9,261 nt of DNA from Clostridia bacterium (GCA_030530185.1 JAUMVL010000064.1:1-9261), one strand, 5' to 3'. Positions 1-6,709 are shown, counted from the stretch's first letter. Notes: generated by a model from the letters alone, not told the origin. Program-made: numbers and translations.

Positions 1-422
1 TATTGCAGCACGTAGCTGATGTTTTCCCAAAGCGCAAAGCCGAGGCTGACAAACAGCGCATACACGACGCCGTCGTACTGACAATTGAATTCGGGATGGT
101 TCCAGGTGTTCCTCCGGAGCAGGAAGTATTTGGCGCCCTCCTCGGACAGCGCGACGACAACAAAGTAAAGCAGCACGTTGTACAGCGTCGTCTCCGGCGC
201 GGCGAACAGGCCGATCAGAAGGCTTCCGACGCGTTCCAGGATAAGCGCAATCAGCGAAGAGAATATGCCCGCCTTGAACAGCTGCCACAGCAGGGCGGGA
301 TTTTCGGGCTCCAGCCGGTCGGACCGGTACGTTTTCACCATCAGAAAAACAGCGGGCACGATGGCTGCAAGGATCAGGATGATGTTGTAGCTCATGATCG
401 GAGCAAGCAGAAAATAGAACAT
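1..422 (-). CDS. prsW: PrsW-family intramembrane metalloprotease, N-terminal part (runs off left edge)
   Basis: Minus-strand reading gives 140 codons from an ATG at 422 to the window edge with no stop. The product is strongly hydrophobic, with a first membrane segment at about residues 3-29 and further segments around 51-73, 80-92 and 118-132. Two PrsW motifs are visible: SEEGAK at 93-98, matching the family EExxK motif, and YDG at 116-118 followed by GFALWEN at 128-134, matching the family FDG...GF...EN segment. The later His-containing segment would lie outside the window. PrsW proteins are membrane proteases; in Bacillus subtilis PrsW makes the first cut in the anti-sigma factor RsiW, and a relative acts on ECF anti-sigma factors in Clostridioides difficile. 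The substrate here is unknown, since no anti-sigma gene is in view. The start is supported by GGAAAGGG 8 bases upstream and an extended -10 box at 451-456. It lies 76 bases after the methyltransferase gene. Family assignment is confident; the symbol is by family only. Confidence 0.85.
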   Translation of the reverse strand, partial: MFYFLLAPIMSYNIILILAAIVPAVFLMVKTYRSDRLEPENPALLWQLFKAGIFSSLIALILERVGSLLIGLFAAPETTLYNVLLYFVVVALSEEGAKYFLLRRNTWNHPEFNCQYDGVVYALFVSLGFALWENISYVLQ

Positions 423-450
423 AACAAAAACCCTTTCCGTATGATGCGCC

Positions 451-459
451 ATTATAGCA
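451..459 (-). promoter_or_regulatory. Extended -10 promoter for the PrsW-family gene
   Basis: On the minus strand the sequence reads TGC-TATAAT, a perfect -10 box with the TGn extension, 28 bases upstream of the ATG at 422. There is no convincing -35 box at 16-18 bases (TTCCCT at best), which is common for extended -10 promoters. A perfect 10-base palindrome, GGAATATTCC at 476-485, overlaps the expected -35 position. Confidence 0.6.
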
Positions 460-498
460 CATTGCAGACGAAAAGGGAATATTCCGATGAAAATCGCA

Positions 499-1119
499 TC
501 AGTTCCTGGTAATCTTCATCCCATCGCCGCCGAGCTTCTTGGCTTCGACAAGGGCGAGGCGGGCGGCATCGCCCGAATAGAGCAGTTCCATCCGCTTGGG
601 CGCAAGACGATTTTGTTCAAGTGCGCGAAACAGCACTGCAAGCTGAGAAGCGGGATAGCACAGCGTCAGCGTTCCGCCGTTGTTCAAAAGCAGAAACGCC
701 GCATGACACCAGTCGGACAGAAGTCCCTCGTCCGCATGGCGCGAAAGCGCGCGCGCCCCCTTGTCCCCGGATGTAAAGTACGGCGGGTTCATCAGGGCGC
801 GGTCAAAGCTTCCGTGGCCGAATTGAGCAGGAGCATCGGTCACGGAAAGAAGCTGAAACGAGATCGCCTGCCCGTTGCGCGCCGCGCTTTCTTCGGCAAG
901 CGCAAGGGCTGCCCGGTCGATGTCGATCCCCGTAAATTGTCCGCCGTAGAGCGCTTCGGCATAGACGGCAAGGACCCCGTTTCCGGTGCCGCAGTCGATC
1001 ACGCGATCCTGCGGCTTGTTCTTGGAAAACTCCGCAAGGCGGAGGGCGTCTTCGTGGATCGGATACGGTTCGGTTCGGTAGAGACCGACAGCGTCGGTCA
1101 GCGTTTCCCAGTATTTCAT
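499..1119 (-). CDS. TrmN6/YfiC-like SAM-dependent methyltransferase, tRNA1(Val) adenine-37 type
   Basis: This 206-residue protein is a Rossmann-fold methyltransferase. SAM-binding motif I is VIDCGTGNGVL (residues 40-50), the acidic ribose-binding loop is GIDID (64-68), and the catalytic NPPYF (111-115) marks N6-adenine or related amino methylation. The C-terminal ARLALVEAKKLGGDGMKI (186-203) resembles the end of the YfiC/YabB family, which methylates N6 of A37 in tRNA1(Val). It is shorter than typical YabB or YfiC proteins (about 245 residues), mostly through a brief N-terminus, so the substrate is inferred rather than shown. The ATG overlaps the spoIID stop as ATGA, implying co-transcription and translational coupling; a GGAGG lies 13 bases upstream, rather far. 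In B. subtilis the equivalent gene, yabB, sits near rsmI (yabC); here rsmI is about 4.8 kb away on the other strand. An alternative is another rRNA or protein N-methyltransferase of the same fold. Confidence 0.78.
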   Translation of the reverse strand: MKYWETLTDAVGLYRTEPYPIHEDALRLAEFSKNKPQDRVIDCGTGNGVLAVYAEALYGGQFTGIDIDRAALALAEESAARNGQAISFQLLSVTDAPAQFGHGSFDRALMNPPYFTSGDKGARALSRHADEGLLSDWCHAAFLLLNNGGTLTLCYPASQLAVLFRALEQNRLAPKRMELLYSGDAARLALVEAKKLGGDGMKITRN

Positions 1120-2222
1120 GCGGCAGGCGTTGCCTCCGGCGCGTCGGATGCGATCGCTTTGGCGGCGCCGTTCAGGTCGTGTGCGATCGAAACACCCGTG
1201 TAATAATGCTTCAAAATCTGATCGTATGTGTAGCCATGCTGCGCAAAGCCGTTTGCGCCGTTCTGGCTCAGTCCCACGCCGTGGCCGTAGCCCTTGACGT
1301 GGAATACAAATCCGTTGTCGGTGACGTCCATCGTGTACATGGCGCTTTGCAGGTCGAACACAGTACGAAGCTTCTTGCCGACGATTTCGACGTCGCCGAG
1401 ACGAACGGTCTTGACGCGTCCGCTCGGGAAAACTTCCTTGAGCTCAATCGCGGTTCGCACATTCTCCGTCGTCACGTGCGCGTCGGGATAGGCGGCGTTG
1501 ATCTTTTCCATCGCTTCGGCAAAGCCGACCTCGACGGTCTGCGTGCGCATCGGCTCCTCATAGGGACTGTCCACACCGCGCAGGTAGGGCAGAGCATTGG
1601 CGTAGACGTTTTCGGAGTTCTCGGTGACCCCGCCCGAGCAGGCATGGAACATGGCGTCGACGATCTCGCCGTCATAGACGAGCACCTCGCCGGCGGTGGA
1701 CATCACGGCATCGGCAATCCGGTTGTAGTTCATGCCGGCGGCATCGCCCCAGCGTTCCGACATACGCGCATCGCTGATATAGGCCTGACAGCACTTGCTG
1801 TTCGTACAGCAGGCGGCCTCGGGATAGGTTGCGCAGCCGCCGCGCAGGATTTTGCGCAGGGCATAGGTACGGGCGGCAACGGCCTGCGCCTTCAAAGCTT
1901 CGGTTTCATAGGCGACGGGCATTTCCGCACCGACGACGCCGATGATGTAGGACTCAAAATCCATGACGATCAGCTTGTCCTCGCGGTGATCGTACACCGG
2001 GATCTTCTGCGTCTCGACAAAGTTGTAGTATGCATACAGGTCGATTCGTGTCGGCGCAGGGGTCGGCGTGTCGGTCGGAGTCGGCGTTGGGCGGCTCTCG
2101 GCCATCCACATCACGGCGCAGGTACGTACCATCAGCAGCAGGACGATGAGCAGCACGAACAGTACCGCGGCAAGCGGCAGCAGCAATTTCCAGTTGGCCG
2201 AATAGCGTTTCCGTTTTTTCAT
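1116..2222 (-). CDS. spoIID: Stage II sporulation protein D (SpoIID), peptidoglycan lytic transglycosylase
   Basis: The product is 368 residues. A basic start (KKRKR) precedes one membrane segment at about 13-32, then a Pro/Thr-rich linker at 45-58 and an extracytoplasmic SpoIID domain to about 345. The segment VVGAEMP (96-102) contains Glu100, aligned by motif with the catalytic glutamate of SpoIID, and is followed by ALKAQAVAARTYAL (109-122), a family hallmark. HACSGGVTE (193-201) and KGYGHGVGLSQNGA (310-323) are also typical. A Cys cluster at 138, 139, 144 and 145 lies just before QAY and corresponds to the metal-binding region of clostridial SpoIID. In spore formers SpoIID works with SpoIIM and SpoIIP to remodel septal peptidoglycan during engulfment. 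It is transcribed in the mother cell under sigma-E in B. subtilis. The ATG has no Shine-Dalgarno site; a CATATAAT box ends 6 bases before it, so the mRNA may be leaderless. Downstream it overlaps the methyltransferase gene by 4 bases. Confidence 0.92.
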   Translation of the reverse strand: MKKRKRYSANWKLLLPLAAVLFVLLIVLLLMVRTCAVMWMAESRPTPTPTDTPTPAPTRIDLYAYYNFVETQKIPVYDHREDKLIVMDFESYIIGVVGAEMPVAYETEALKAQAVAARTYALRKILRGGCATYPEAACCTNSKCCQAYISDARMSERWGDAAGMNYNRIADAVMSTAGEVLVYDGEIVDAMFHACSGGVTENSENVYANALPYLRGVDSPYEEPMRTQTVEVGFAEAMEKINAAYPDAHVTTENVRTAIELKEVFPSGRVKTVRLGDVEIVGKKLRTVFDLQSAMYTMDVTDNGFVFHVKGYGHGVGLSQNGANGFAQHGYTYDQILKHYYTGVSIAHDLNGAAKAIASDAPEATPAA

Positions 2223-2228
2223 GGTTTT

Positions 2229-2256
2229 ATTATATGCGATAGAAGGTTCAAATTCC
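2229..2256 (-). promoter_or_regulatory. Promoter of spoIID, sigma-E-like, placed for a leaderless start
   Basis: The minus strand reads CATATAAT at 2236-2229, one base from the B. subtilis sigma-E -10 consensus CATACAAT. GGAATT at 2256-2251, 14 bases upstream, is a weak match to a sigma-E -35 element. The TATAAT within it could also serve sigma-A, but the best -35 candidates at 17-18 bases score only 3 of 6. Only 6 bases separate the box from the ATG, so transcription should begin at or next to the start codon. Confidence 0.5.
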
Positions 2257-2277
2257 AGTAAAGGAATTATGAAGATT

Positions 2278-2303
2278 CAAAACCCCTCCCGCAAGGGGAG
2301 GGG
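2278..2303 (-). terminator. Probable rho-independent terminator of the MFS gene
   Basis: CCCCTCCC (2283-2290) and GGGAGGGG (2296-2303) form a perfect 8-bp GC-rich stem with a 5-base loop. Read on the minus strand, it begins 8 bases after the MFS stop codon and is followed by TTTTG, a short U-tract. There is no T-run on the plus-strand side, so it should act only on minus-strand transcripts, separating the MFS gene from spoIID. Confidence 0.6.
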
Positions 2304-2311
2304 ACAAAAAA

Positions 2312-3631
2312 TCAGGCATGGTTCTTTCGCTTCTGAACACCGAAAGAAACCGCAAGGCCGATCATGACGATCAGCAGCACCAGCAGCGCGGCAAGGAAGA
2401 TATCCGCGCTTGGGAGAAACGAAACGGTGCCGTCGCTGTTCGGAACGGTCGGCGCATCGCGCAGCACCCATGCGCCGATCTGCGGCCCGATGATGCCGGG
2501 GATCAGAACCTGGGAAAGGATGCGAAGCCCCTGAAAGCGTCCTGCCATATGCGCGGGCGTAAAATTGCGAAGCTGCGTCCCGAACACCGCCATGCCGGAT
2601 AGATACCCGGACATCATCAGCAGCGAGCCGATAAACACCGGAATTCGCATTCCGAGTCCTTCGGCGGGGATGATTGCAGGGACGAGGTAGAGCAGAATGA
2701 AACCAAGCAGCAGCATCGACAGCGCGGGCAGCACAATGCAGCGGAACCCGTACCGATCGGTCAGACGCCCGAAGAAGAACGTCACGACCGCGGCAAGGAT
2801 GATCGCGGGGGCCATGATCAGCACATAGTCCGCCATGCCGAGCGTCTTTTCATAGTAGATGATCAGATACGGCATATAGACCTGAATTGCGGTGGAAAAC
2901 ACCATGTAGGCAAGCATCGACAGGTACAGCTGCCGGTTCGCCTTCACAATATCCGGCCGGAATCCATACAGGATCGTTGCGAAATAACCAAGCTGATCGG
3001 GATTTTTAACGGGTGCTTCCTCGGCGATCCAAAAGCCGAGTACGCCGATCAGCAGCACAATGCCGCCGATGATGCAATAGATGACGGTCCAGCTTTCGGC
3101 AAGGTCGAGATTGAATCCCATGAACCCGCCGAATACGACGAGAATTGAGATCAGGGGCATCATCGAGTTGATGCCCTCGGCGGCGCCGCGATTGGACGCA
3201 TCGGTCGAATCCGTCAGCCACGCGTTGAATGCGGCGTCGTTGGCCGAGGAGCCGAAGAAGGTCATCACACAGTCCATGAGAATCACGAGCGTTATGCCGA
3301 CTGATGCAGCGCTGACGGCGGACCCGAACAGGGCCGAGATCACATCGAGCCGGATCAGCGCAAAGCTCAGAATCGATACGCCCCATGCGATGTAGCCGAG
3401 GCACATCAGAATCTTGCGCTTGCCGAGCTTGTCCGATAACGCCCCCATCAGCACGGTCGTGACGGTCGCCGCGATTGCGCTTGCGGTGACCATCAGCGCG
3501 ATGTCCGACGCCGATGCATGGAACATCTTGTAGATAAAGACGTTGAAATACATGTTCTCGACGACCCATGCGATCTGCCCGGTCAGCGAGAAGATGATCA
3601 GCGTCAGCCAGAATTTCCCATTCTTTTTCAT
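2312..3631 (-). CDS. Major facilitator superfamily transporter, possibly glycoside/cation symporter (GPH-like)
   Basis: This 439-residue protein has about twelve hydrophobic segments, as expected for an MFS permease of the cytoplasmic membrane. The cytoplasmic motif A appears twice: MGALSDKLGKRK (62-73) after the second segment and FGRLTDRYGFR (287-297) in the second half. An acidic/polar stretch, SSANDAAFNAWLTD (128-141), resembles sugar symporters of the GPH/MelB type found in gut Firmicutes, but the substrate cannot be read from the sequence and no sugar-metabolism gene is adjacent. The start is the ATG at 3631, preceded by GAGGTGA at 5 bases spacing and a TACAAT box further up. The open frame extends upstream to 3805, but that part covers the promoter and is not membrane-like. 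The gene is transcribed away from the DnaD operon and ends in its own hairpin, so it is probably a single-gene unit. Confidence 0.85.
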   Translation of the reverse strand: MKKNGKFWLTLIIFSLTGQIAWVVENMYFNVFIYKMFHASASDIALMVTASAIAATVTTVLMGALSDKLGKRKILMCLGYIAWGVSILSFALIRLDVISALFGSAVSAASVGITLVILMDCVMTFFGSSANDAAFNAWLTDSTDASNRGAAEGINSMMPLISILVVFGGFMGFNLDLAESWTVIYCIIGGIVLLIGVLGFWIAEEAPVKNPDQLGYFATILYGFRPDIVKANRQLYLSMLAYMVFSTAIQVYMPYLIIYYEKTLGMADYVLIMAPAIILAAVVTFFFGRLTDRYGFRCIVLPALSMLLLGFILLYLVPAIIPAEGLGMRIPVFIGSLLMMSGYLSGMAVFGTQLRNFTPAHMAGRFQGLRILSQVLIPGIIGPQIGAWVLRDAPTVPNSDGTVSFLPSADIFLAALLVLLIVMIGLAVSFGVQKRKNHA

Positions 3632-3650
3632 ATGCCTCACCTCGAGATTT

Positions 3651-3659
3651 ATTGTAGCA
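3651..3659 (-). promoter_or_regulatory. Extended -10 promoter of the MFS gene
   Basis: The minus strand reads TGC-TACAAT, with the -10 hexamer at 3656-3651, 19 bases before the ATG at 3631. A leader of roughly 13 nt would still contain the GAGGTGA ribosome binding site. No good -35 box is seen at 16-18 bases, consistent with the extended -10 type. Confidence 0.55.
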
Positions 3660-3739
3660 CGGATCGGATCAAAATGCACCCGTTTTCGGAAGAAAAAGGA
3701 GAAAGGAGGGGAAAGAACGCGCAAACTTCGGATTGTCCG

Positions 3740-3768
3740 TTGAAAACCGGATCGGGGCATGGTATAAT
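3740..3768 (+). promoter_or_regulatory. Sigma-A promoter of the DnaD-dnaC-rsmI operon
   Basis: TTGAAA (3740-3745), a 17-base spacer and TATAAT (3763-3768) make a near-consensus housekeeping promoter (5/6 and 6/6). The -10 box ends 6 bases before the ATG at 3775, so the expected transcription start coincides with the start codon. No Shine-Dalgarno site lies between them. The purine tract with AGGAGG at 3704-3709 is upstream of the promoter and so outside the transcript. Confidence 0.8.
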
Positions 3769-3774
3769 AACGCC

Positions 3775-4977
3775 ATGATCGTACGTTTTTCGCCCGATGC
3801 GGCACGGCGGGAGATGACTCCCGTAGACAACCTGTTTTTCACCGTTTACATGCCCGAAGCCGACGGCATGTTTGTCAAGGTGTACCTGTATGGCCTGATG
3901 CAATGCTATCACAGCGCGCTGTCCGACGATTCGATCGCCGAGATGCTCGGGATCACCGAGGCCGAGGTGCGCTGCGCATTTGTATACTGGCAGGCCAAGG
4001 GACTTGTACGCATTGCGTCCGAAGATCCGCTGACCGTTGAATATCTGCTCACCGAGCAGCCGGCCTTGACAGGTGCAACGGCGGTCAAATACCGTCCGTT
4101 CGTCAACGCGCTGAATAAGCTCCTGTCCCCGCGGCAGCTCGACCTTCGCGAGATGAAAGCGATGTACGACTGTATCGAGCTGTACAGCCTCGACGAAGCG
4201 ACGGTTCTCGAACTGGTTGCCTACTGTATCGAGCAGAAGGGAAAGCGTGTTTCTACCAATTATATATTGGCGGCGGCGCAGACGTGGAATGAAGCCGGAA
4301 TCGTCACGCCCGAGCAGGCCAAGGACTATCTTGAATCGTACCGTGCCAAGAAGCATGGCGCGAGCGAAGTGCTGATGCGGTGGAACAAGCGACGCAAGCC
4401 GACGCAGGACGAAATGGATCTGTACGACAAGTGGACCAAGGAGTGGGGCTTCGACGAGGAGGCGATCCTTGCCGTGTGCCCGCAGCTGGTCGAAGTCGGT
4501 ACGCCGACGTTTGCAATCTTAAATGATCGGCTTGAGCGCATGAAGGATCAGAACTGCACCAGCGCGCGGGATATCCTCGAACAATCGGACCGCGAGCTCG
4601 ACGACCGCGAGTTTACAAAGCTTGTGTTTGCCCGGCTCGGCAAGGTCGAGGTTCCGAGCCGGACCGACATTGCTCAGATCGCAATGTTCCGTAACGAAAA
4701 AGAGATCTCGCGGGACGCGATCCTGCTTGCCGCCGACGAGTGCCAGAGCGCCGAACGCCCGTTCGGCATGCTGAAAAAGATCCTGATCGATTGGTCGGCG
4801 AAGGGAGTCCGCACCAAGGACGAGGCGGAACAGGCGCTGAGCGAGCGGAGCCGCACCGTGACGCCGCAGAAGAAACGGAAGAAACAGAAGAATTACGGCT
4901 CGGAAAACTATGAGCAGCGGGTCGTGCGGATGGATGAACTCGAAAACATCATTGTCGATTTGAATGAGGACCTATGA
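3775..4977 (+). CDS. DnaD-domain replication initiation protein
   Basis: The product is 400 residues. Its N-terminal part is a winged-helix-like region (about 35-80) with DSIAEMLGITEAEVRCAFVY at 52-71. A DnaD/DnaB C-terminal-type module follows at about 105-190, ending in the family pattern YILAAAQTWNEAGIVTPEQA (163-182). Similar patterns recur around 244-270 (weaker) and at PFGMLKKILIDWSAKGVRTK (329-348), suggesting three tandem modules. A basic tail, KKRKKQK (366-372), precedes an acidic C-terminus. DnaD and DnaB of low-GC Gram-positives bind DNA and help load the replicative helicase at oriC and stalled forks. The following gene encodes a DnaC/DnaI-type loader ATPase, overlapping by 4 bases, which supports a helicase-loading role. 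It is longer than B. subtilis DnaD (about 230 residues). I chose the ATG at 3775 because TTG at 3733 lies upstream of the -35 box, so it would not be transcribed. The start appears leaderless. Confidence 0.85.
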   Translation: MIVRFSPDAARREMTPVDNLFFTVYMPEADGMFVKVYLYGLMQCYHSALSDDSIAEMLGITEAEVRCAFVYWQAKGLVRIASEDPLTVEYLLTEQPALTGATAVKYRPFVNALNKLLSPRQLDLREMKAMYDCIELYSLDEATVLELVAYCIEQKGKRVSTNYILAAAQTWNEAGIVTPEQAKDYLESYRAKKHGASEVLMRWNKRRKPTQDEMDLYDKWTKEWGFDEEAILAVCPQLVEVGTPTFAILNDRLERMKDQNCTSARDILEQSDRELDDREFTKLVFARLGKVEVPSRTDIAQIAMFRNEKEISRDAILLAADECQSAERPFGMLKKILIDWSAKGVRTKDEAEQALSERSRTVTPQKKRKKQKNYGSENYEQRVVRMDELENIIVDLNEDL

Positions 4978-5891
4978 AAACGAGCTTGCAGCGTTATTTC
5001 AGTGCTGTGCGGGAGCGGAACCGGATCCTTTCCGAACAGCGGCAAACCGAGTGTGAAGCAAAGAATCCGCGTTTACGCGCCCTGCGGGAGGAACGCGGAC
5101 AGATTGTACTTGCGCTTGCGTCGGGAAAGATGACCAATGCGCAGGCGCAATCCCGGATCGCTGCGATCTCGGCGGAGCGTAAAAATATTTTGATCGGCAT
5201 GGGCTATCCGGCCTCCTATCTCGATCCGATCTATTCCTGCCCGAAGTGCAAGGACACCGGCGAGGTCGGCGAAGGACGGAAGACGCTGTGCGCCTGCGCG
5301 CTCAAGCAGATGCAGCAGGAGCTGGCGGACGGCGCGCGGATCAATATGCGCGAAACGTTCGAAGCGTTCCGAACCGATCTGTATCCGGCGGAGGAGCAGC
5401 GTAAACGCGCGCTCCAATATAAAAAGTATTTTGAGCAGTATGTTGCGCAGCTGCCGCGGCCCGAAAAGAGCAATCTGCTTCTGGTCGGCGACGCGGGAAC
5501 GGGAAAGTCGTTCTTCGGCAACGCGATCGCCTATGCGGCAATCGAGCGCGGGATCGAAACGAGCAAACTGACCGCGTACCGTCTGATTCAGGATGCGCTG
5601 GACGGCATTGACGGCAATGGCAGCGCCCTTCAGCACGATATGAATGTACCGCTTCTGATTCTGGACGACCTCGGTACGGAGCCGATGATCCCGAATGTCA
5701 CACTCGAAACGCTGTATCGTGTCATCAACGAGCGCATCGCCATGCGACTGCCGACGATCGTAATCACGAACCTTGCCAGTGAAGCGTTGTCCGAACGATA
5801 TGGTGAGCGCATTACGTCGCGGCTCGTCGACCGGCAGATTACGGGCATTGCGGTGTTCCGGGGCGACAACCTGCGGGTGAGGCAAAGCTGA
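4974..5891 (+). CDS. DnaC/DnaI-like AAA+ ATPase, helicase loader type, with N-terminal zinc finger
   Basis: The product is 305 residues. Its N-terminal part (1-85) is helical and charged, as in helicase-binding domains of loaders. A four-cysteine cluster follows: Cys89 and Cys92 (CPKC), then Cys106 and Cys108 (CAC), fitting a zinc-binding site. The AAA+ domain has Walker A GDAGTGKS (172-179), Walker B LLILDDLGTE (227-236), a sensor-I-like TIVITNL (261-267) and the Arg-containing ERITSRLVDR (278-287). This architecture matches the DnaC/DnaI/IstB group. DnaI loads the DnaB/DnaC replicative helicase onto DNA with DnaD. IstB transposition helpers share the fold, but no istA, inverted repeats or other transposon parts are present, and the DnaD partner directly upstream favours replication. 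The ATG overlaps the DnaD stop as ATGA, with GAGGA a few bases upstream. The stop overlaps the rsmI start by one base. Confidence 0.88.
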   Translation: MKTSLQRYFSAVRERNRILSEQRQTECEAKNPRLRALREERGQIVLALASGKMTNAQAQSRIAAISAERKNILIGMGYPASYLDPIYSCPKCKDTGEVGEGRKTLCACALKQMQQELADGARINMRETFEAFRTDLYPAEEQRKRALQYKKYFEQYVAQLPRPEKSNLLLVGDAGTGKSFFGNAIAYAAIERGIETSKLTAYRLIQDALDGIDGNGSALQHDMNVPLLILDDLGTEPMIPNVTLETLYRVINERIAMRLPTIVITNLASEALSERYGERITSRLVDRQITGIAVFRGDNLRVRQS

Positions 5892-6709
5892 TGCTGTACT
5901 TGTGCGCCACGCCGATCGGCAATCTCGGCGACATTACCCTGCGTACGCTTGAAACGCTCAAGGCCTGTGATGCGGTCTATTGTGAGGATACGCGCCGCAC
6001 GGCGCAGCTTCTGAACCACTTTTCCATCGAAAAGCCGCTGGTCAGCTGTCATACGCACAATGAAAAAATGCGAAGCGTTGAGGTCGTTGCCGCGCTGAAA
6101 GCCGGCAAGGAGCTCGTCTACGTTTCCGATGCGGGCATGCCCGGCGTTTCCGACCCGGGTGCTGTGCTCGTGCAGGCTTGCATCGAAAACGATCTTCCGT
6201 TTACGGTTCTGCCCGGCGCGTCCGCGGTGCTGACCGCGGCGGTGCTGTCCGGGCTCTCGTCGCAGCCGTTCAGCTTTTTCGGATTTTTACCGCGCGAAAC
6301 AAAGCCGCGCCGCCAAATGCTCGACGCGATCGCGTCCACCGCGCACCTTTGCATTCTATACGAAAGCCCGCACCGTGTGCAGGACACGCTGAAGGATCTT
6401 CTCGACCGGCTCGGCGACTGCGAGGCGGCGGTGCTGCGCGAGCTGACCAAGAAGTTTGAGTCCGTCTATCGCGGCAGGCTGACGACGCTGATCGAAACGT
6501 TTGCCGAGGAGCCGAAGGGAGAGTGCGTGATCTGCGTACTGCCCGAGCTGCAGCAGGCGGGCGAGGCGGTCGATCCGACGTCCGTGATGGACGAGCTTTT
6601 GAAAACGCTTTCGGTCAAGGATGCGGCAGCCGTTGCAGCCGAGAAGCTGCATATTCCCAAGAAGCAGGCGTATGCGATGGCGCTGGAGCAAAAGGGAAAA
6701 GGAGAATAA
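5891..6709 (+). CDS. rsmI: 16S rRNA (cytidine(1402)-2'-O)-methyltransferase RsmI
   Basis: The 272-residue product has the RsmI/YraL signature of the tetrapyrrole-methylase fold: ATPIGNLGDIT (6-16), EDTRRT (32-37), SDAGMPGVSDPG (79-90), PGASA (108-112), FSFFGFLPR (127-135) and RELTKKFE (183-190). RsmI uses SAM to add the 2'-O-methyl group to C1402 in the decoding centre of 16S rRNA; RsmH adds the N4-methyl group at the same nucleotide. The length is normal for the family and the C-terminal helical domain (230-270) is intact. It is the last gene of the operon, its ATG sharing one base with the preceding TGA (TGATG), with GGTGAGG about 9 bases upstream. A terminator follows directly. Confidence 0.96.
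   Translation: MLYLCATPIGNLGDITLRTLETLKACDAVYCEDTRRTAQLLNHFSIEKPLVSCHTHNEKMRSVEVVAALKAGKELVYVSDAGMPGVSDPGAVLVQACIENDLPFTVLPGASAVLTAAVLSGLSSQPFSFFGFLPRETKPRRQMLDAIASTAHLCILYESPHRVQDTLKDLLDRLGDCEAAVLRELTKKFESVYRGRLTTLIETFAEEPKGECVICVLPELQQAGEAVDPTSVMDELLKTLSVKDAAAVAAEKLHIPKKQAYAMALEQKGKGE

Noticed and set aside
3..512. Plus-strand open frame of 169 codons at the left edge
   Set aside because: The minus strand here encodes the PrsW-family protein with its motifs, promoter and ribosome binding site; the plus-strand translation has no family features.
1179..2261. A 360-codon open frame on the plus strand across spoIID
   Set aside because: It is antisense to a clear SpoIID protein with all family motifs, and its His/Asp/Gly-rich translation resembles no protein family.
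3733..3774. TTG at 3733 as an earlier start of the DnaD gene
   Set aside because: It lies upstream of the -35 box of a near-consensus promoter, and the AGGAGG at 3704-3709 is 23 bases away, too far to serve it.
3632..3805. N-terminal extension of the MFS open frame to 3805
   Set aside because: It covers the MFS promoter and the divergent promoter, is not membrane-like, and the ATG at 3631 has a good ribosome binding site followed directly by the first membrane segment.
4974..5891. IstB-type transposition helper
   Set aside because: The ATPase shares the fold, but there is no istA-like transposase, no terminal inverted repeat, and it is translationally coupled to a DnaD-domain gene.
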